A stretch of 64,000 nt of DNA, from the NCBI RefSeq assembly GCF_000327385.1, contig NW_008706747.1, forward strand, positions 573,396 through 637,395, read 5' to 3'. Positions 60,001 through 64,000 of this stretch are shown here, one piece after another. The notes beneath the pieces were generated by a model. The model ran no database searches. It saw only the letters and a program-made list of their open reading frames with translations, and was not told the DNA's origin. A program made the position numbers and the translations under genes. The stretch comes from Lottia gigantea. Taxonomy: Eukaryota > Mollusca > Gastropoda > Lottiidae. The stretch's first letter is position 1. The number at the start of each line of letters is the position of its first letter.

Positions 60001-60086
60001 GTGTGACAGACACAAAACAAATTTCAAAATATCGTGGATGTTTACAAATAAACAGCTTACCTTTTGGCTCTCTTATCCCTACTCAT
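24020..60086 (-). CDS. KLHL5: Kelch-like protein, KLHL1/4/5 group (BTB-BACK-Kelch), complete
   Basis: Ten coding exons with consistent phases encode 592 residues: 60086-60061, 34568-34249, 28564-28368, 28052-27840, 26710-26521, 26242-26018, 25786-25624, 25217-25005, 24709-24538, 24079-24020. The BTB domain is at ~52-160 ([20 protein letters not shown]), BACK at ~165-270 ([20 protein letters not shown]), and six Kelch blades lie from ~300 to the end, each with a VGG core. Family members are substrate adaptors of CUL3 E3 ubiquitin ligases: BTB/BACK bind CUL3 and the propeller binds substrate. Segments such as [15 protein letters not shown] and [20 protein letters not shown] match vertebrate KLHL5, KLHL4 and KLHL1 closely as I remember them. 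I cannot separate these three paralogues here; an invertebrate single orthologue is likely. The N-terminus is shorter than in vertebrate KLHL5. Confidence 0.9.
24108..24360 (-). mobile_element. SINE-1 copy in KLHL intron 9
   Basis: ATGAATGGAGATTTACATCT at one end, the GGGATTGAACCCTGGATC box-B complement and TTCAGGTTAGTAAACAAGCG at the other. Confidence 0.6.
24538..24709 (-). CDS. KLHL5: KLHL exon 9: Kelch blade
   Basis: It encodes [13 protein letters not shown], then [20 protein letters not shown] and [10 protein letters not shown]. It has the typical Kelch Gly-Gly, Tyr and Trp positions. Phase 0 donor GTGAGT. Confidence 0.92.
25005..25217 (-). CDS. KLHL5: KLHL exon 8: Kelch blades
   Basis: It encodes [20 protein letters not shown], then [20 protein letters not shown]. 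The HETPATNP loop replaces the HDAPASNL loop of vertebrate KLHL5. Donor is GTTGGT, slightly off consensus. Confidence 0.92.
25624..25786 (-). CDS. KLHL5: KLHL exon 7: Kelch blade
   Basis: It encodes [20 protein letters not shown] and then [19 protein letters not shown]. Donor GTAAGT. Confidence 0.92.
26018..26242 (-). CDS. KLHL5: KLHL exon 6: Kelch blades
   Basis: It encodes [40 protein letters not shown] and MSTHRHGL. It is the most conserved exon and the basis for placing the gene in the KLHL1/4/5 group. Confidence 0.94.
26521..26710 (-). CDS. KLHL5: KLHL exon 5: BACK-Kelch linker and first blade
   Basis: It encodes [32 protein letters not shown] and [12 protein letters not shown]. The linker [16 protein letters not shown] is characteristic of this group. 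Confidence 0.93.
26756..27020. mobile_element. Foldback MITE family B, right end lost
   Basis: TTAAAGGGATTGTAAAGATG, then inverted arms around GTCTGTGGTTCCTGCAATTT and its complement at 26955-26975. The terminal right arm is not present. Confidence 0.6.
27475..27754. mobile_element. Foldback MITE family B
   Basis: TTAAAGAGACTGTAAAGAGG at the left, CTCTTCACAATCCCTAAG at the right, with paired inner arms CTAAAACTAAGTGTTTGA / CAAACACTTAGTTTAAG. Confidence 0.7.
27840..28052 (-). CDS. KLHL5: KLHL exon 4: BACK domain
   Basis: 71 codons, phase 0 at both ends: [40 protein letters not shown], then [25 protein letters not shown] is the conserved BACK-domain turn. Confidence 0.93.
28138..28345. mobile_element. 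Family J repeat (inverse of 14334 region)
   Basis: It shares ATACTGAATGCACCTTTACT and, at the other end, AACGGAACGAAAGTTTGGTC with 14334-14480 in opposite orientation. Confidence 0.45.
28368..28564 (-). CDS. KLHL5: KLHL exon 3: end of BTB, start of BACK
   Basis: It encodes [40 protein letters not shown] and [23 protein letters not shown] is the 3-box/BACK entry that contacts CUL3 in the family. Confidence 0.93.
28684..28948. mobile_element. Foldback MITE family E, left end lost
   Basis: It shares TCCTTATATAATCCGATAAA and TATGACACCAGGTAAGTTCA with the full copy at 50211-50536 and ends in TTACTTTAA. Confidence 0.6.
29020..29240 (-). mobile_element. SINE-1 partial
   Basis: ATGAGTTTTACTTCCTACTT, CACCGTGCAGTATGCAATGA and GTTGAGGGATCTTTAACATG match SINE-1. 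The tRNA-like head is absent. Confidence 0.6.
29700..29935. mobile_element. Decayed GTATT-GAGG foldback
   Basis: GTGTATTGAGGCAGTAACTT, CCTCACCCTCGGCCAT and TTAGATGTATTCTGCGGC resemble 9000-9170. The ends are poorly kept. Confidence 0.35.
30262..30380 (+). mobile_element. Element seeding the 44-kb array (copy 1)
   Basis: TCAGTTGTCTGAAGATCGCA, then AGGTTCTGATCTAATATTTC match 44280-44370 and, inverted, 54340-54430. Confidence 0.4.
30474..30815. repeat. Diverged tandem duplication (~178-bp unit, 2 copies)
   Basis: GTGTTTGCTCGCTGTCTGCA at 30475 and GTGTTTGCTCATTGTCTGCA at ~30651, each followed by AACTAAATATCTGATAGATT and GATCATA..GTTAGGAATT. Confidence 0.7.
30818..31125 (-). mobile_element. SINE-1, near full-length
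   Basis: It runs from AATGAATGGAGTTTTACGTC to CCTGGACCCGCCTAACTCAC, including CACATGAGGCTTCGGTTTAT. The box B region is decayed. Confidence 0.65.
31597..32566. repeat. ~46-bp minisatellite, array 2 (KLHL intron 2)
   Basis: About 20 units of TTTTCAATACAACTCACTAT, CAATTTCAACTGATTACC, CTGAGTAG. A subset contains an inserted GAGTTGTTTTCTTTAATCAA segment, giving a partial higher-order pattern. The unit is shared with 20164-20724. Confidence 0.9.
32899..33150. mobile_element. Chimeric foldback: family A left end, family B right end
   Basis: The left TTAAAGGGACAGGTTTGCCA and GACCAATCAAACCTTATTCT are family A. The right GAACCACAAACATCTGACTA and AACCTCTTTACAATCCCTTT are family B. Confidence 0.5.
33222..33275 (+). 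repeat. CTGATGACGACCATG core repeat
   Basis: CATCTGATGACGACCATGTA then AATTGTGTTGAAACGTTATG matches 11390 and 34703. Confidence 0.45.
33310..33520. mobile_element. Family H repeat (copy 1)
   Basis: It shares GATATGCTTACTCTTCTAGA, CACCTGATAACACTTTTCAT and AATCGTTAGTATTGGTTTAT with 55350-55565 in the same order and orientation. No coding domain is recognised. Confidence 0.45.
34249..34568 (-). CDS. KLHL5: KLHL exon 2: BTB/POZ domain
   Basis: It enters in phase 2 and adds [14 protein letters not shown] before [20 protein letters not shown]. The BTB core is [35 protein letters not shown] and ALINYTYTG. The internal ATG at 34525 could act as the start in transcripts lacking the distant first exon. 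Confidence 0.93.
34671..34792. mobile_element. Small foldback around CTGATGATGACAATG core
   Basis: The arms AACACAATTTTACGGTATTC, AACTCCTTAGTTT and the complement of ACTAAGGAGTAGTATTCC, ATTAAATTGTGTTT flank the core CACCTGATGATGACAATG. Confidence 0.6.
34800..35227. other. KLHL intron 1 sequence, nothing recognised
   Basis: AT-rich intron DNA without a recognisable gene, repeat array or foldback. Confidence 0.4.
35228..35574. mobile_element. Foldback MITE family D, full copy (347 bp)
   Basis: TTAAAGATGGGTTCCCTTAT at the left and AAGGAAACCCATCTTTAA at the right, TTAA-bounded. It has the same length as the copy at 5149-5495, in opposite orientation. Confidence 0.8.
35935..36140. mobile_element. 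Dispersed repeat shared with 3735-4080
   Basis: TTGTCCAATCAAAATTGGCT and CCAATCAAATCAAATCACTC match the copy inside the TPR gene. Confidence 0.4.
36527..36885. repeat. ~98-bp tandem repeat, four copies
   Basis: Units of ACACATTTTAATAGATAGTT, CCAGGTCAAAAACA, TTCATGAATATTCATTACTT and ATTGCTGTACAATATAAACT. The first copy is the most diverged. Confidence 0.85.
36900..39300. other. KLHL intron 1, no gene; one family A remnant
   Basis: Mostly unique AT-rich DNA. A family A MITE remnant starts with TTAAAGGGAGACTTATGCCA at 38853 and fades near 39005. An 89-codon open frame at 37156-37425 shows no domain and is not called. Confidence 0.35.
39301..39525. mobile_element. Foldback MITE family E (225 bp)
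   Basis: TTAAAGGAACACTATCTCTT at the left and CCTAAGAGGTATAGTAGTAT then ACCTTTAA at the right, TTAA-bounded. Confidence 0.75.
40462..40605. mobile_element. Family A MITE, half copy
   Basis: CCAATCGTACCTTAGACTCA, GCTCAGCTGATCAGTAATAA and TTCACAGCTCACCGTTGAAA match the better copy at 55964. Confidence 0.55.
40650..40862 (-). mobile_element. SINE-1 partial with internal deletion
   Basis: TTAATGGAGTTTTACATCCT, GTCAAGGGATCTTCAAAGTG and CCAACTCACTAAGCCACCGT. The central body is shorter than at 13066. Confidence 0.6.
42130..42423. mobile_element. Foldback MITE family E (294 bp)
   Basis: TTAAAGGGATACTACCTCTT at the left and CACCCTAAGTGGTAGTAAAC then CTTTAA at the right, TTAA-bounded. Confidence 0.75.
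42430..44260. other. KLHL intron 1, nothing but one repeat fragment
   Basis: AT-rich DNA. A fragment near 42870-42960 (GTGATTTGATTAGACTGTAC, ATATAGCCAATCAAATTC) is related to the foldback at 21330. No gene is recognised. Confidence 0.35.
44270..44344 (+). mobile_element. Element seeding the adjacent array (copy 2)
   Basis: AGTTGTCTGTAGATCTCATA and AGGTTCTGTTTTAATATTTC match 30262-30345. Its end runs directly into the 52-bp array that follows. Confidence 0.45.
44345..44655. repeat. ~51-bp minisatellite, six copies
   Basis: Units of TATTTCTATATATCACTACA, ATTGATGTATTGAGCACTAT and TTTAACAGTGG. A single inverted copy of the same sequence occurs at 54315-54370. Confidence 0.9.
45507..45818 (+). 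other. Coding-like fragment with FRxIVDN...FNFxKKSSTD pattern
   Basis: A 103-codon frame contains [12 protein letters not shown] and [13 protein letters not shown]. An inverted relative at 51591-51790 encodes [20 protein letters not shown]. The family is unknown; it is possibly an old dispersed element. It is not called as a gene. Confidence 0.3.
46096..46147. repeat. 13-bp tandem repeat (GGTCATCATACTG)x4
   Basis: Four perfect or near-perfect units, the last ending in GGTCATCATAAGG. Confidence 0.85.
46437..46622. mobile_element. GGCGGAGCC foldback (family I), copy 1
   Basis: GCCGAAAGCAAATTTTTTAG, CTCAGATATTTCGACCCCCC and GTAAACCTGGCTCCGCC match 61271-61425 in the same orientation. It contains a C-homopolymer-rich stretch. 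Confidence 0.55.
46623..48765. other. KLHL intron 1, no gene recognised
   Basis: AT-rich DNA. Near 48110-48190 the words AGTGGCTTTTGGCT recur three times (short local duplication). Nothing else stands out. Confidence 0.35.
48766..49181. repeat. Diverged tandem duplication (~220-bp unit, 2 copies)
   Basis: ATTTGACACATTTTGATCAT begins both halves (48766 and 48986). AATAATCGCTTG, TGCC/TGTCATGAACTGT and TTGGATACTC follow in the same order. The spacing is conserved despite many substitutions. Confidence 0.7.
50211..50536. mobile_element. Foldback MITE family E, full copy (326 bp)
   Basis: TTAAAGTGATACTACGTCTT at the left and CTAAGACGGAGTATCACTTT then AA at the right form matching termini, TTAA-bounded. 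Inner arms pair CATCAGTAGATATACCTGGT with its near complement. Confidence 0.85.
50785..51102. repeat. 64-bp minisatellite, five near-identical copies
   Basis: Units of GGTTAAGATAATTAGATATG, TTAACTAAGGATGTCTCTGT and ACTATCTGTGGTAGTATC. Copies differ by only one or two bases, so the array is young. Confidence 0.92.
51110..54300. other. KLHL intron 1, no gene recognised
   Basis: Apart from the coding-like fragment at 51591-51790 (see 45507), this is AT-rich DNA without recognisable genes. A foldback fragment (ATTTGATTGTATTAAAGCCA) lies near 54245. Confidence 0.3.
54315..54450 (-). mobile_element. Element seeding the 44-kb array (copy 3, inverted)
   Basis: GTTAAAATAGTGCTCGATAT, AAATATTAAAACAGAACCTG and GTGCGATCCTCAGACAACTG are the complement of 44280-44400 and 30270-30330. 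Confidence 0.5.
55345..55570. mobile_element. Family H repeat (copy 2)
   Basis: GGGTATGCTTACTATTTTCG, CACCTGATACCACTTTTCAT and GGATCGTTAGTACTTGGTTT match 33340-33520. Confidence 0.45.
55964..56287. mobile_element. Foldback MITE family A, full copy (324 bp)
   Basis: TTAA-bounded. GACCAATCATACCTTAGTCT, GCTAATCAGTAATAGTGTTG and TTTGAGCCATCAAATCCATG at the left; CCCAAATCAATCC and CCATGGCCTTTAA at the right. Confidence 0.75.
57080..57740. repeat. ~40-bp minisatellite, ~16 copies
   Basis: Units of AAACAAAACCACAGAAAAAT, ACAATATAAACTAGGGGAG with variants (ATAAAAACT, GGGAAGAG). A higher-order alternation of GGGGAGAAACAAAAAGACAG and GGGAAGAGAAACAAAACCAC units is visible at 57230-57500. Confidence 0.92.
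57745..60060. other. KLHL intron 1, 5' part; no gene recognised
   Basis: AT-rich DNA with a right-half family E MITE at 58245-58425 (ending CTAAGAGGTAGTATTCCTTT then AA). At 59200-59560 loosely similar words (GGTCATGTCTGAATAGA and AGTCATGTTTGAATAGA) recur at least three times about 110 bp apart. Confidence 0.35.
60061..60086 (-). CDS. KLHL5: KLHL exon 1: 26-nt first coding exon
   Basis: ATGAGTAGGGATAAGAGAGC then CAAAAG and a GTAAGC donor. It encodes MSRDKRAK and joins exon 2 in phase 2 ([12 protein letters not shown]). The phase match and the strong donor support it, but the 25.5-kb distance means a transcript is needed to confirm it. Confidence 0.6.
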
Positions 60087-60299
60087 AGCAGACGTACAAA
60101 TGTTAGACTGAAACTCCAGTCATTTTTCAACATGTCTTGTAAATCAATTTTAATCTGAACCATCCAAAAACAATACTCCACTCAATTTTTCAGTCACTAG
60201 TAAAAAAATACCGACTAACTCAATAGCTTTTGTACTATCACTAAAAATTCAATAAACAGCATGGGAGCCTTTGTGTCAACTTGGCCATCTGATGTGACC

Positions 60300-60360
60300 C
60301 ATAAAAGACAGAAGCAACCAATGAGAATGAAGGACTGGAGGCAACCAACCAATCAGATTT
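60300..60360 (-). promoter_or_regulatory. Candidate KLHL promoter with two CCAAT boxes
   Basis: AACCAATGAG at 60317-60326 and AACCAATCAG at about 60347-60356, both reading CCAAT on plus (ATTGG on minus). They are spaced ~30 bp apart and lie ~230-270 bp upstream of the first ATG. Paired NF-Y-type sites of this kind are common in TATA-less promoters. The 5' UTR length is not known. Confidence 0.35.
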
Positions 60361-60364
60361 CACC

Positions 60365-61270
60365 AAGCTGTGCCTGTCTACCTATACACTCATTGAAAAT
60401 ACATTGAGTTTGATTTTTAACTTTAAACCAAGTTCAACTTTCTGTTTCATTAGGTGTTTCCCACCACAGGATATGAAATGGCAGATATTTGAAAAGATGT
60501 TTAAGTCTTAGGTCAGGAAGACATCCTTTTGAAAAGGACAAAATTACATCAAGTCACATCATCAGCCCAAAAATATATATCCTGTCATTATTTGTAACAT
60601 CCTTTTGAAATTGTACTGAAAAAAAATTGGATATTATCATAAATACTGTACATTTAGCTAATTTGACCAGTTGAAAAAAATTTTGTCATACAAACATGTA
60701 AAGGAACACAAAAGAAAAGTTGAATAAGGTATTAAAAGAGTCAACATGCTTTTCATAACAGTCAATTTAGCATTTGATATGAACAGGCTTAGCTAGATTT
60801 AAAACTAATGTGCTTCAAAATTTTTCATAAAAATAACCAATAAAGCCCAAATTGCCAAAAAAAAAAGAGTAGGAAATGTACATTTTATACCTTCCATGAC
60901 TTTTTGAGGGACACAACTAGAAAGCCTATGCCCCTTCTAGCCTCTGCCCCTGTTTTTTTTCTTTTTTTTACCACAATAAACTAGTAACTTATAACTTCAC
61001 ATGTTATGTTGTATCCATTACATTGGGTTGTTGTATTCTAAACAATTCAATATCCCAGATGTCAGAAGAGCACAAAGAAACGCATGGCATTTACATAGAA
61101 TGGAGTTGTAAAGTATAGAATTTAATATTATAGAGTTGAATGAGAAAAACAAAAGGATAATTTTTCAAAGGTTCTGTGAACATTAAAGTATTTCTTGGCT
61201 CCGAGTAATAAAGTTATCTTTCGAAAGTTGGTACCAAGCTTCAAAAAATTTTTGTTTTGTTTAGCAGATG
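60365..61270. other. Upstream of KLHL, nothing recognised
   Basis: AT-rich DNA without a recognisable reading frame or repeat. Confidence 0.35.
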
Positions 61271-61425
61271 TAGGCAGACTGGCAGTGGCGGAGCCAAATG
61301 GGGGGGGCAGAGGGGGCCTCCTCTCTCAGCCCCGAAAGCAAGTTTTTCGGTTAGAAATTCGCGCAATCTCAGATATTTCGTCCCCCGCCCCCGGATGTAA
61401 ACCTGGCTCTGCTACTGCAGACAGG
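61271..61425. mobile_element. GGCGGAGCC foldback (family I), copy 2
   Basis: GGCAGTGGCGGAGCCAAA at the left and CCTGGCTCTGCTACTGCAG at the right are inverted ends. The inner GCCCCGAAAGCAAGTTTTTC matches 46480. Confidence 0.65.
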
Positions 61426-61507
61426 CAATACTACCAAATTTGAGTACCCAATACCAATAGTCTTGTATTTTAAAATAATGATGGCAAAAACCGTCTTTTC
61501 TTCTTGC

Positions 61508-61662
61508 AAGGGCGTATCTAGAAAATTGGGGTGGGGCAAGCCCCTTGAGGCAGTGAGTCTTGGCCTGAGATAAATTTTGAGCATTTAGAGGGTTTAATTT
61601 GCCTGAAAATGAGGGGGGAGGGGGGTCGTGGCCCAATGGCCAACCCCCTAAATACGCCACAA
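61508..61662. mobile_element. GGCGTATTTAG foldback, copy with both ends
   Basis: AAGGGCGTATCTAGAAAA at the left and CCCTAAATACGCCACAAG at the right pair as inverted ends, with GGGGCAAGCCCC as an internal palindrome. Confidence 0.6.
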
Positions 61663-62461
61663 GAAAACTATCTTGTCATAAATAGAACCCTGGTATCTTC
61701 ATGCAGAATGATAATGCAATATAGCATGAAGAAAAATATTTTTATTTGAAACTAATGAGAATAGGTCTTTCAAACAACAATCAGAAACATTTTGTCAGCA
61801 ATCATTTGCAATGAAATTATGATTAAAGGTGGTACTAGATCTATCTCCCTTAGAAACATCCATAAAAACAATACGTCTGCTACATAAAAATCTAATACCT
61901 TTTCATCCTCCAACACAAAAGATGATCAAAAAAAAGTAACATAAACTTACACAATATGTAGACAAAGGATGAGAAAACATACATCTTTAATTTTCCACAC
62001 ATTTTATTTATTAGTGTTTTTTTCTTGACATTTGTATATTGATAAGCGTTCTACCAACGACACATTTTACACGCAGATTTTCAACCATGTAAATGTCAGA
62101 ATGATTGAAAAATCGTAAAAACTGCATCGCTATCTGAAAAATTCATGTAACATTCAACAAACCATTTGTTTATCAGCGGGAAGACTGAATGATTGTTCAT
62201 GTTTTATGCAAAAACAATTGACTTCGTGGCATGTGAAATAATTTGAAGTTATTTTACGATATTTACATTTTACAATTGAGACATAGAGCAGACGTAATAA
62301 TGTCTACTTCTAAAAACAAACAATTATTCCATCTGTTTGGTCTAACTTTAAATTAAAGTACAAAACCATTAAAATACCCGTCAAGTCATTTGAAAATCTA
62401 TTCTATTTCAGAGTTAAAATTTGAAAATCTATTCTATTTCAGAGTTAAAATTTGATTTCAT

Positions 62462-62807
62462 CAAAGGAAAACCTTCACTATCCGTCCGACCAATCATACC
62501 TTAGTTTTAGAAACCGGAATTTTTTTAAGCTTACATAATCAGTAATAGTGTTCACAGCTCATCGTCGAAATTTGAGCCTTCAAATCCATGTGTATCTATA
62601 ATTATTCACGTTTGAAAGTTAAAAATTCGAATTTTAGTGAGACTATGCCATATTATATAAAACACATATATAGGAATAGACAGTGAAAGTATCTAGTTTG
62701 AGGTATATTTGAAGGGATTGTGCGATTTTCGTGCGTTTAAGCACTTCTTATCAAAACACAACAAAGACCCAAATCAATCCCAGAAAATGACAACTGTTCC
62801 CCTTTAA
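62462..62807. mobile_element. Foldback MITE family A
   Basis: GACCAATCATACCTTAGTTT, CATAATCAGTAATAGTGTTC and TTTGAGCCTTCAAATCCATG; the right end is CCAGAAAATGACAACTGTTC then CCCTTTAA. A 33-bp direct duplication (TTTGAAAATCTATTC ... AGAGTTAAAA) sits just left of it at 62388-62453. Confidence 0.7.
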
Positions 62808-63125
62808 CTGCCAAAATTTCTCAATTTGCAACTTGCATTTTATTATAATTCTCTCGTTAAGATTAAGGATTCTCATGATCTCATGAGCTTGTTAAGCATC
62901 ACATGTTCATCATTATTTAAATATTCATCCAATAAAATATTAACATAATGCACAAGGGGAAAATCGGTGTTAACTTTTAACCATGTTTTTGATGAAATTT
63001 TTGATCAGAATTTGCCTTAACTTTCTTCAGATGATGGATGGAATGTAGTAACTTGCTTAAAACATATTAAACGAAATTTCTAATTTGAGATCAGATTGAG
63101 ATTGCTAAGCGCAAAGGGTTGTGAG

Positions 63126-63489
63126 AAAAGATGGGTTTCCTCATTTTAGTGTCAAATTAAGCAAACTATTTGATTTATTGGTGTTTCTAATGAATTATCA
63201 TGTATTCTTAATCTAATCATTATGTTCTTATTGCATATAATTAAGATTCTTAACCAATTATAAATGTCCATATATGTACAGTCTGGATAAACAAAAAAAA
63301 AGACTTTTTGACCTTTTTTGATCGGTCACTCATTGGCAATTCCATTCTAATTGAGCAAATTATGAATTTATTATGTACATGTGAGACAAACTGGTATTTT
63401 TCCAAGTCATTAGAATATTTCTACTTTTTATTCATATAAGTATTAGCATTTTCATTTTCATAAATGAAAATAAGGGAACCCATCTTTAA
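63126..63489. mobile_element. Foldback MITE family D (364 bp)
   Basis: GATGGGTTTCCTCATTTTAG at the left; ATAAGGGAACCCATCTTTAA at the right. The internal TTTTGATCGGTCACTCATTG is shared with 5149-5495. Confidence 0.75.
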
Positions 63490-64000
63490 AATCTAATCAA
63501 ATATTATGTGAAGTCTTTATAAATAGGTTCAGTGTTATTAAAAGATGTTATTGAAGTAATTTTCAAATTATAATGAGTGTAGTTTCCCAGTTGTTTCAAA
63601 CATGATAAGAATTTTTTACGTCAATTACAATATTTTCTTGTTTAAATCACGAAATCTACACTAAGACATCCTGTGGTTTTTTCCCATCATTAAAACAAGC
63701 TAACAACATTACCCAACAGTGATCTTTGTGTCATCTCATATTATGAGAAAAATGTAATAATATCAATATTTTTAAGGAAAAAGTGGGATATCAAATTACA
63801 GTAAGTATTCATTACTCTAGAATAGTTTGAGCAGTAATTTAAGCTATAGATCAAGGGAGACAAATCTTTTTTATGAAGTCAAATTAACTAGCTAAATTCA
63901 AATCAGTGGGTATTAAACTGTCAACTTTGAAGGCTCCAAAATGAATGCTGAGTTGACAATCTCAGTCACACAATGGTATCAGTTGATGTTAGTAGATGTG
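63490..64000. other. Window end, nothing recognised
   Basis: AT-rich DNA with no gene or repeat recognised. Confidence 0.35.

Overview
The window is eukaryotic nuclear DNA. It is AT-rich, has many short introns with GT..AG borders, and carries a heavy load of small foldback (MITE-like) elements, tRNA-derived SINEs and minisatellites. A lophotrochozoan, probably a mollusc, is my best guess from protein similarity and repeat style, but nothing in the sequence proves the taxon. Two host genes are recognised, both on the minus strand. I rebuilt both by hand from splice signals, and every exon-to-exon join agrees in phase.

Gene 1 (19936 down to 1550, leaving the window at its low-coordinate edge) is a long protein with a charged, mostly disordered N-terminal part of about 1,170 residues, followed by the start of a tetratricopeptide (TPR) array. 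It resembles TTC6. I place 31 exons encoding 1,266 residues; the remaining C-terminal TPR exons lie outside the window. The start region has a near-consensus TCTCGCGAGA-type promoter element and a YY1-like site.

Gene 2 (60086 down to 24020) is complete. It is a BTB-BACK-Kelch protein of 592 residues in ten coding exons, closest to the KLHL1/KLHL4/KLHL5 group, a CUL3 ubiquitin-ligase adaptor type. A 26-nt first coding exon near 60.07 kb is separated from the BTB exon by a 25.5-kb intron that holds most of the repeats on the right half of the window.

Layout: 1-490 is the 3' end of a Penelope-like retroelement (GIY-YIG domain) with a GC hairpin after its stop. 640-1563 is a 29-bp satellite. 1550-19936 is the TPR gene, with an 87-bp satellite at 7.57-8.64 kb. 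19.95-20.1 kb is its promoter, followed by a ~46-bp minisatellite (20.16-20.72 kb). 20.7-24.0 kb is intergenic or KLHL 3' sequence with a 50-N assembly gap. 24.0-34.6 kb holds the KLHL BTB, BACK and Kelch exons, with a second array of the same ~46-bp minisatellite at 31.6-32.6 kb. 34.6-60.06 kb is KLHL intron 1. 60.06-60.4 kb is the KLHL first exon and putative promoter. 60.4-64.0 kb is repeats with no gene seen.

The most notable observation is that the two satellites in gene 1 each begin exactly at a real splice junction and copy it. The 29-bp array repeats a 5' splice site (consensus GTAAGT) about 32 times downstream of a TPR exon. The 87-bp array repeats a 3' splice site (TTTCAG|GAG) with the first part of its exon about 11 times upstream of the true exon. 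Use of any extra donor or acceptor would introduce a stop codon quickly.
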